Source: an uncultured Hippea sp.
Lineage (GTDB): Bacteria; Campylobacterota_A; Desulfurellia; JAADFJ01
DNA length: 26,153 nucleotides
NCBI GenBank assembly: GCA_913009315.1
Contig: CAJVZA010000021.1
Coordinates: forward strand, 1 to 26,153
Reading direction: 5' to 3'
The notes beneath the pieces were generated by a model that saw only the letters and a program-made list of their open reading frames with translations, was not told the DNA's origin and made no database searches. Numbering within the stretch: the stretch's first letter is position 1; each line of letters starts with the position of its first letter. Of this stretch, positions 21,520 to 26,153 are shown in pieces. Both the position numbers and the translations under genes were made by a program.

Positions 21520-23565
21520 TTAATCTTCGGCAATCGTTGATTTGTATGATTCGCTTTTTAATTTCTCAATTTTTCCTTCTACCTCCGCGACCTTTTCCTC
21601 TCTGCACTTTGGGCATTCATAATGGCTTCCGGCAATATATCCATGAACGGGACAAATAGAAAATGTTGGCGTAATAGTAACATAAGGTAACGAATAGTTC
21701 GCAAAAATTGTGCGTATAAGTGTTCTTATACTTCTGTAATCTGAAATTTCCTCACCTGCAAACAGATGAAGCACGGTTCCTCCGGTATATTTTGTCTGCA
21801 GACTATCCTGAAGATCTAACGCTTCAAAAACATCATCTGTAAGGTTCACCGGAAGCTGACTTGAATTTGTATAGTAAGGTCTATCTTTTTTGCCCGCTGT
21901 TATGATCTCTTTATATTTTTTTTTATCGATTAATGCCAGACGGTAGCTTGTTCCTTCTGCAGGTGTTGCCTCCAGATTGTAGAAGTTTCCTGTTTCCTTT
22001 TGGAACAACAGCAGCTTATTTCCCATAAAAGTCAAAACTCTGTTTGAAAACTCTTGTCCGATTTCAGACGCTATATTCTTGTTGAAGAGATTTAAGCAAG
22101 CCTCATTCATACCTACAAGCCCTATTGTAGAGAAATGATTATCCCAATATCTACCGAATCGCTTCTTCATGCTGCCAAGATAAAATTTTGTGTAGGGATA
22201 CAAGTCGCCGTCTGTATACCTTTCAAGCACTTTCCTTTTTATTTCAAGGCTCTCTTTGGCCAGTTCCATCAGATTGCCAAGTCTCACAAAAAATTCATCC
22301 TCGTCTTTTGATACATAGCCTATTCTCGGCATATTGATTGTTACAACACCTATCGAACCTGTCAGAGGATTCGCACCAAAAAGCCCTCCTCCTCTTTTTC
22401 TGAGATCTCTTGTGTCCAATCTTAACCTGCAGCACATGCTTCTTGCATCTTCAGGACTTATGTCCGAATTAATATAGTTTGTGAAATAAGGTATTCCATA
22501 TTTTGCAGTAGCCTCCCACAACGGTTCAAGATTTTTATTCTTCCAATCAAAATCTTTCGTTATGCTGTAGGTTGGAATTGGAAATGTAAATACCCGTCCG
22601 TCGGCATCACCTTCCGACATAACCTCCATAAATGCTTTGTTTAATAGATCCATCTCGCTTTGAAAGTCTGCATAAACGACATTCTGAAGTTTGCCTTCCA
22701 TTACCACTGACTGTTTTGACAGATACTCCGGAACTTTTAAATCCAGCGTCAAGTTTGTAAATGGCGTTTGGAATCCTACTCTTGTCGGAACATTAAGATT
22801 GAATACAAACTCCTGCAGCGCCTGCTTAATCTCACCGTAGCTTAACGCATCATGCGCTATAAACGGCGCCAAAAGTGTGTCGAAATTGGAAAATGCCTGA
22901 GCTCCGGCCGCTTCACCTTGAAGCGTAAAAAAGAAGTTTACTATCTGCCCGAGAGCAGTTCTGAAATGCCTTGCCGGATTACTTGCTACTTTGCCTGAAG
23001 CACCCCTGAATCCTTTGATAAGCAGATCCTGCAAGTCCCATCCGACGCAATATACAGAAAGCAGGTTAAGATCGTGTATATGAAAATCACCTTCAGTATG
23101 TGCTTTTCTTATCTCATCCGGATAGATTTTATTCAACCAGTATATTTTACTTATATAAGATGAGACATAGTTGTTGAGTCCCTGAAGAGAGAAGCTCATA
23201 TTGCTATTTTCGTTTACTTTCCAATCCAATTTCTGCAAATATTTATCAATCAGATCAACATCGGATTTTTCAACTATTTCTCTTATCTTTTTATGCTGAT
23301 CCCTGTAAACGATATAAGCTTTTGCGGTCTTCCTGTAAGGCGAACTAATCAGTACTTCCTCAACAATATCCTGTATCCCTTCTACGGTGGGGATTCTGCT
23401 TTTTGTGACGGACAGAGCAAGATTAATTACCCGTAAAGCTAATTTTTCAGCTTCTTCTTTTCCGAACTCACCTGTTGCAACGCCGGCTTTGACTATAGCA
23501 TCGGTTACTTTCGAAACATCAAAAAGGACAATACGTCCATCTCTTTTTTTGATCCGCTTGAACAT
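21520..23565 (-). CDS. nrdD: Class III anaerobic ribonucleoside-triphosphate reductase, catalytic part lacking the glycyl-radical domain
   Basis: 681 aa. An N-terminal ATP-cone (about 3-93, KRDGRIVLFDVSKVTDAIVKA-like) gives allosteric control. The catalytic barrel follows, with GDFHIHDLN (159-167), FNLNVPTR (255-262) and the finger-loop cysteines at 378-379 (RSMCCRLRLD). The C-terminal zinc-binding part has CPVHGYIAGSHYECPKC. It then ends in a helical tail (VAEVEGKIEKLKSES) with no RVxGY motif, so the radical glycine is not in this chain; it is in the 57-aa product downstream. GGAGGTG precedes the ATG. The gene heads the transcript controlled by the cobalamin riboswitch. It reduces ribonucleotides to deoxyribonucleotides in strict anaerobiosis; the reductant (formate or thioredoxin) is not settled. 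Confidence 0.93.
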   Translation of the reverse strand: MFKRIKKRDGRIVLFDVSKVTDAIVKAGVATGEFGKEEAEKLALRVINLALSVTKSRIPTVEGIQDIVEEVLISSPYRKTAKAYIVYRDQHKKIREIVEKSDVDLIDKYLQKLDWKVNENSNMSFSLQGLNNYVSSYISKIYWLNKIYPDEIRKAHTEGDFHIHDLNLLSVYCVGWDLQDLLIKGFRGASGKVASNPARHFRTALGQIVNFFFTLQGEAAGAQAFSNFDTLLAPFIAHDALSYGEIKQALQEFVFNLNVPTRVGFQTPFTNLTLDLKVPEYLSKQSVVMEGKLQNVVYADFQSEMDLLNKAFMEVMSEGDADGRVFTFPIPTYSITKDFDWKNKNLEPLWEATAKYGIPYFTNYINSDISPEDARSMCCRLRLDTRDLRKRGGGLFGANPLTGSIGVVTINMPRIGYVSKDEDEFFVRLGNLMELAKESLEIKRKVLERYTDGDLYPYTKFYLGSMKKRFGRYWDNHFSTIGLVGMNEACLNLFNKNIASEIGQEFSNRVLTFMGNKLLLFQKETGNFYNLEATPAEGTSYRLALIDKKKYKEIITAGKKDRPYYTNSSQLPVNLTDDVFEALDLQDSLQTKYTGGTVLHLFAGEEISDYRSIRTLIRTIFANYSLPYVTITPTFSICPVHGYIAGSHYECPKCREEKVAEVEGKIEKLKSESYKSTIAED

Positions 23566-23635
23566 CTATCGGCACCTCCATTTGATATCAATTTGGCAGA
23601 AATAACAAAATAATAAATGGAAAACAGATAAAGAA

Positions 23636-23659
23636 TCAACCAAAACCTGGAAAAACCAT
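23636..23659 (-). other. Possible 7-codon upstream reading frame in the riboswitch leader
   Basis: Between the riboswitch and nrdD, GGGAGG is followed after four bases by ATG and six more codons to TGA (MVFPGFG). The ribosome binding site is as good as that of nrdD. It could be a leader peptide or chance. Confidence 0.2.
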
Positions 23660-23680
23660 ACTGACCTCCCGTCATAAAAG

Positions 23681-23822
23681 TTTATCAGGTAAGTCTTCTG
23701 GCTCGGCTTCATCCTACTTCCCTGCCTTCCCGGAAATTCCAGTGGTGTTATAGGGGTTCGTCAGCCATACAGCAGCGGGAGCTGCGCCGGATTTTCACCG
23801 GACTTCCTTTGAACCTGATAAA
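23681..23822 (-). promoter_or_regulatory. Cobalamin riboswitch
   Basis: Read on the minus strand, a closing helix (ACCTGATAAA complement pair at 23813-23822 and 23681-23690) encloses the conserved cobalamin-riboswitch core: AAGTCCGGTGAAAATCCGG, GCAGCTCCCGCTGCTGTA, GGAAGGCAGGGAAGTAGGATG, then AAGCCGAGCCAGAAGACTTACC. These are the B12-box and flanking helices. It should bind adenosylcobalamin or a relative and turn the downstream genes (nrdD, small nrdD, nrdG, metE) off. The 115-nt stretch to nrdD has no obvious intrinsic terminator, so control may be translational. Confidence 0.93.
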
Positions 23823-23830
23823 AGCAGACT

Positions 23831-23854
23831 ATTATAAATCTTTCTTTTTGTCAA
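23831..23854 (-). promoter_or_regulatory. Candidate promoter upstream of the cobalamin riboswitch
   Basis: A perfect TATAAT (23836-23831) lies so that transcription would begin at about 23824, right at the riboswitch 5' helix. A perfect TTGACA (23854-23849) is only 12 bases upstream, too close for a normal pair, so the -35 contact is unclear. Confidence 0.45.
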
Positions 23855-23943
23855 ACAAAATATGCCGCATTAGAAAAGATATATCCAATATTTTGCATGA
23901 AAAGAACAGCGCGCATGGGAAAAACAATTAAAAATCCCAACTG

Positions 23944-23975
23944 TGAGACCACTGCACAATAAGCATATTCACACC
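23944..23975 (+). repeat. Solo family A terminal repeat
   Basis: TGAGACCACTGCACAATAA followed by GCATATTCACA matches the left end of the family A elements. No opposite end follows before the ATPase gene. The remaining sequence to 24089 is AT-rich, and I see no gene in it. Confidence 0.7.
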
Positions 23976-24089
23976 CTTTCGGAAAATAGAATTCAGATTG
24001 TTTTCAAATAACTTCAACATCTTTTTTTATTTTATTCTATACGATTCACCATCCATTACTTGCTAATTCTTAAAAAACAGAATAAATGT

Positions 24090-24118
24090 TTGATTATTAT
24101 AGAAATTGTATGTATATT
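24090..24118 (+). promoter_or_regulatory. Promoter for the ATPase/RloB pair
   Basis: TTGATT (24090-24095), a 17-base spacer and TATATT (24113-24118) give a start near 24125, leaving a leader of about 27 nt that contains the GGAGG at 24139-24143. Confidence 0.55.
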
Positions 24119-24151
24119 TGTAAATAAGTTGCAAATATGGAGGCAAAAACC

Positions 24152-25462
24152 ATGATAATAAATTTTTCGGTAAAGAATTTCTATTCGATAAAAGACCGGG
24201 TTACGCTTTCTTTTGAGGCTGCAAAATCAAATGATTTAGAAGATTACTATGTTATACAGCCTATAAAGGGACTGCGACTTTTAAAATTAGGGCTTATTTA
24301 TGGAGCAAACGCTTCAGGCAAAACAACTGTTCTGCAAGCTCTTGATTTTTTAAGAGATTTGGTACTGAAGCCTTTTGTAAAGAAAACAGAGATCTTTAAC
24401 TTTGAACCTTTCTTGTTTGATACAATAAGTAAAAATCATAATACCGTTTTTTCATTGAAGTTTATTCAAAATAAGGTGAAATACGCTTATGAAATAGAGT
24501 TAAACAAAAAAGCAATAGTTAGGGAAAGTTTGTATTTCCACAAGCCGAATAAAGCTCTTGTATATAGTAGGTCAACCGATGTTAAAAAACAATTGACGGA
24601 GATTACTTTTGGATCAAAAGTAAAAATTAGCAAAGAGAGTAAATCTGCTTTGATTGGAAACACATTATGGAATAATACGGTTTTGGGCGGGTATTTAAAA
24701 ACGAACTTTGAATCAACTGAATTGCAGGATGTTGTCAACTGGTTTAATAATAAATTGAAACCGATAATTGAACCAGGAACAGATTTGGTTTCTTTTGTTT
24801 CCGATTGGATAGAAAAAAAAGAAATAAAAAAAAGAAATGTTGTTGAGATACTTAAAAAAGCCGATTTTGGTATTTCCGATATTATTATAAAAGATCAAAG
24901 CATAGAACTTACTAAAGAGTTACTCAATTTTATAACTAAAGATTCAAATTTTTCTTATGAAGAAATTGGTAAGATAAAAGAATCCAAAAAAATAGAAACC
25001 CTGGAGATATTATTACAACATACAATTGGTAAAGACAATTATACGTTGCCCATAGAATATGAATCTGCCGGCACAAAACGGTACTATGAGTTTAGCGGAA
25101 TATTAAGTCTTATTATCAACGAAAAAGGTATTCTGCTAATTGATGAGCTGGAGTCTTCACTTCATCCCGATTTAGTAAAACATTTTTTACTTACTTTTTT
25201 GGTAAACTCAAAAGAGTCCCAATTGATAACAACAACTCACCACAGGGAACTTCTTATGGAAAAAGATATATTGAGAAAAGATGCAATATGGTTTACCGAA
25301 AGAAAAGAAGACTGTTCAACGGATTTGTTTTCTTTAACAGACTTTGATTCTTCTGTTATCAGAAATACAAGCTCAATTTACAATGCTTATAAAATAGGCA
25401 AGCTCGGGGCGGCACCGAACTTAAACGATTACTATATCGAGTTCGAAGATGACAAGAATTGA
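24152..25462 (+). CDS. AAA/ABC-type ATPase of a RloA/AbiLi-like defence pair
   Basis: 436 aa from ATG 24152. It begins MIINFSVKNFYSIKDRVTLSFEA, the usual opening of AAA_15/AAA_21 (SMC/RecF-like) ATPases. Walker A GANASGKT comes early, ESAGTKRYYEFSG serves as the signature motif, Walker B is ILLIDELESSLHP, and the switch histidine is in TTTHHRELL. An upstream in-frame ATG at 24137 exists, but it overlaps the ribosome binding site GGAGG (24139-24143), which sits eight bases before ATG 24152. The gene overlaps the RloB gene by 14 bp. ATPases of this kind are the sensor/regulator half of two-gene phage-defence modules (RloAB, AbiL, PARIS-like). The trigger is unknown. Confidence 0.85.
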   Translation: MIINFSVKNFYSIKDRVTLSFEAAKSNDLEDYYVIQPIKGLRLLKLGLIYGANASGKTTVLQALDFLRDLVLKPFVKKTEIFNFEPFLFDTISKNHNTVFSLKFIQNKVKYAYEIELNKKAIVRESLYFHKPNKALVYSRSTDVKKQLTEITFGSKVKISKESKSALIGNTLWNNTVLGGYLKTNFESTELQDVVNWFNNKLKPIIEPGTDLVSFVSDWIEKKEIKKRNVVEILKKADFGISDIIIKDQSIELTKELLNFITKDSNFSYEEIGKIKESKKIETLEILLQHTIGKDNYTLPIEYESAGTKRYYEFSGILSLIINEKGILLIDELESSLHPDLVKHFLLTFLVNSKESQLITTTHHRELLMEKDILRKDAIWFTERKEDCSTDLFSLTDFDSSVIRNTSSIYNAYKIGKLGAAPNLNDYYIEFEDDKN

Positions 25463-26033
25463 GAACAAACGGAAGCGGAGAGTTAAAAAATCTTATTCCA
25501 TAATAGTAGATGGACAGACTGAAATTTGGTATTTGCAGTTAATGAAAGAATTCGAAGAACTTCCAAGAATTGATATCAAACCGGAACTGCCGAAAAATAA
25601 AAAGTTAAAAGAATTATTTGAATTGGCAAAAAATAATGCTCAAATATATGATAAGGTCATTTGGTTATTAGACCTTGATGTGATTATTGAAAATGATAAA
25701 TTCGAAGAGTTTAAAAAATATGTAAAACAATTAAAGAAAAATAACAACGCAACGATTTTGGTTAACAACCCATGTCTAGAGTTTTGGTTTTTATTACATT
25801 TCAAAGAAACTAGTAAATTATTTTCAGGATGCAGCAATGTAATTTCAGAATTAAAAAAATGCGGTAGATTGGAAAATTACGAGAAATCAGAAAAATACTA
25901 CAAATATGCCAAGAATGATATTTATGCAAAATTAAAACCGTTTCAAAATACTGCAAATGAGAATGCAAAAAAACTCGGCAACCTTAATGTTAATAATAGT
26001 AAATCCGCAAAAGCTGAAATTTATGAATTATGA
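25449..26033 (+). CDS. RloB-family (TOPRIM-like) protein, likely defence effector
   Basis: 194 aa, cytosolic and Lys-rich. RloB landmarks are SIIVDGQTEIWYLQLM (about 17-32), where the family's first acidic residue is Asp rather than the usual Glu in an EGxTE-like motif; WLLDLDVI (the DxD metal-binding pair); and NPCLEFWFLLHF. These fit a TOPRIM-like nuclease fold. Paired with an overlapping ATPase, it resembles RloA-RloB and AbiLi-AbiLii abortive-infection systems, where the RloB-like partner is thought to be the toxic nuclease restrained by the ATPase. The stop codon TGA is the first three bases of a family A element, so that insertion may have trimmed or replaced the original C-terminus. 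The family name is fairly sure; the activity is inferred. Confidence 0.8.
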   Translation: MTRIENKRKRRVKKSYSIIVDGQTEIWYLQLMKEFEELPRIDIKPELPKNKKLKELFELAKNNAQIYDKVIWLLDLDVIIENDKFEEFKKYVKQLKKNNNATILVNNPCLEFWFLLHFKETSKLFSGCSNVISELKKCGRLENYEKSEKYYKYAKNDIYAKLKPFQNTANENAKKLGNLNVNNSKSAKAEIYEL

Positions 26034-26153
26034 GACCACTGCACAGTAAACAGATTCACAGAAGTCAAAGAAAGGGTGAGATTTAGAAATTAAAATTTGA
26101 GGTACTAACCGGTTAGTTTGAGAATTTTAATTTCCTGAAGATTGCCCTTTATT
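26031..26153 (+). repeat. Family A element, left half, running off the window end
   Basis: It starts TGAGACCACTGCACAGTAA and follows the 14048 element closely (CAGATTCACAGAAGTCAAAG, GATTTAGAAATTA, then TTTCCTGAAGATTGCCC), breaking off at CCCTTTATT. A 33-bp segment here holds a perfect palindrome ACTAACCGGTTAGT (26104-26117) in place of the unrelated bases at the same point of the 14048 copy. Confidence 0.85.

Noticed and set aside
24137-24151. Start of the ATPase at the first ATG (24137).
   Set aside because: That ATG overlaps the GGAGG ribosome binding site placed correctly for the ATG at 24152, which also gives the usual MIINFSVKNF start.
23944-26153. The ATPase/RloB pair as cargo of a composite transposon bounded by family A ends.
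   Set aside because: Both flanking ends read TGAGACC in the same direction, so they are not an inverted pair; the second is simply the left end of another element.

Overview
The window looks like a piece, probably a whole assembled contig, of an AT-rich genome from a strictly anaerobic bacterium. The anaerobic lifestyle is read from a Tat-exported molybdopterin/Fe-S formate dehydrogenase, a class III (glycyl radical) ribonucleotide reductase, an old-yellow-enzyme and a CoA-disulfide-reductase-like flavoprotein. A periplasmic membrane-anchored formate dehydrogenase with FdhE suggests a Gram-negative-type cell, such as Desulfobacterota or Nitrospirota. No marker here fixes the phylum. The first 20 bases are an Illumina adapter, not genome, and both ends lie in halves of the same dispersed repeat, which is probably why the assembly stops there.

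Layout: 406-1332 (+) is a helix-turn-helix regulator with a periplasmic-binding-like domain of the molybdate/tungstate type. 1694-4093 (-) is a GC-richer primase-helicase of the TOTE-conflict type, next to a decayed REP-associated-type transposase. 4749-10062 (-) is a four-gene formate dehydrogenase operon (catalytic subunit, Fe-S subunit, NrfD-like membrane subunit, FdhE) behind a near-consensus promoter. 10291-11150 (-) holds two overlapping Gate-domain membrane proteins. 11254-13925 (+) is a tight run of birA, a GGDEF diguanylate cyclase and a lone DppC-type permease, followed by tRNA-Leu(GAG). 14469-16469 (-) carries a GalT-like protein and a YqjM/NamA-like flavin reductase. 16719-18026 (+) is a CoA-disulfide-reductase-like flavoprotein.

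The most coherent regulatory unit is 18106-23822 (-). A cobalamin riboswitch precedes nrdD (without a glycyl radical domain), a separate 57-residue gene carrying that domain, nrdG and metE. Class III RNR and MetE both work without B12, so this reads as a cobalamin-sparing operon. It should be switched on when B12 runs out, presumably replacing a B12-dependent class II RNR and MetH encoded elsewhere. An MITE-like repeat sits between the two NrdD genes.

The right end (24152-26033, +) is an ATPase/RloB pair resembling RloAB/AbiL-type phage-defence modules. Two families of short inverted-repeat elements are spread through the window. Family A has TGAGACC ends and TAA target sites, and often abuts or overlaps gene 3' ends. 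Family B is about 140-165 bp, with GGG(C)AACTCTATTAATTC-like ends, and one copy is nested inside an A element.
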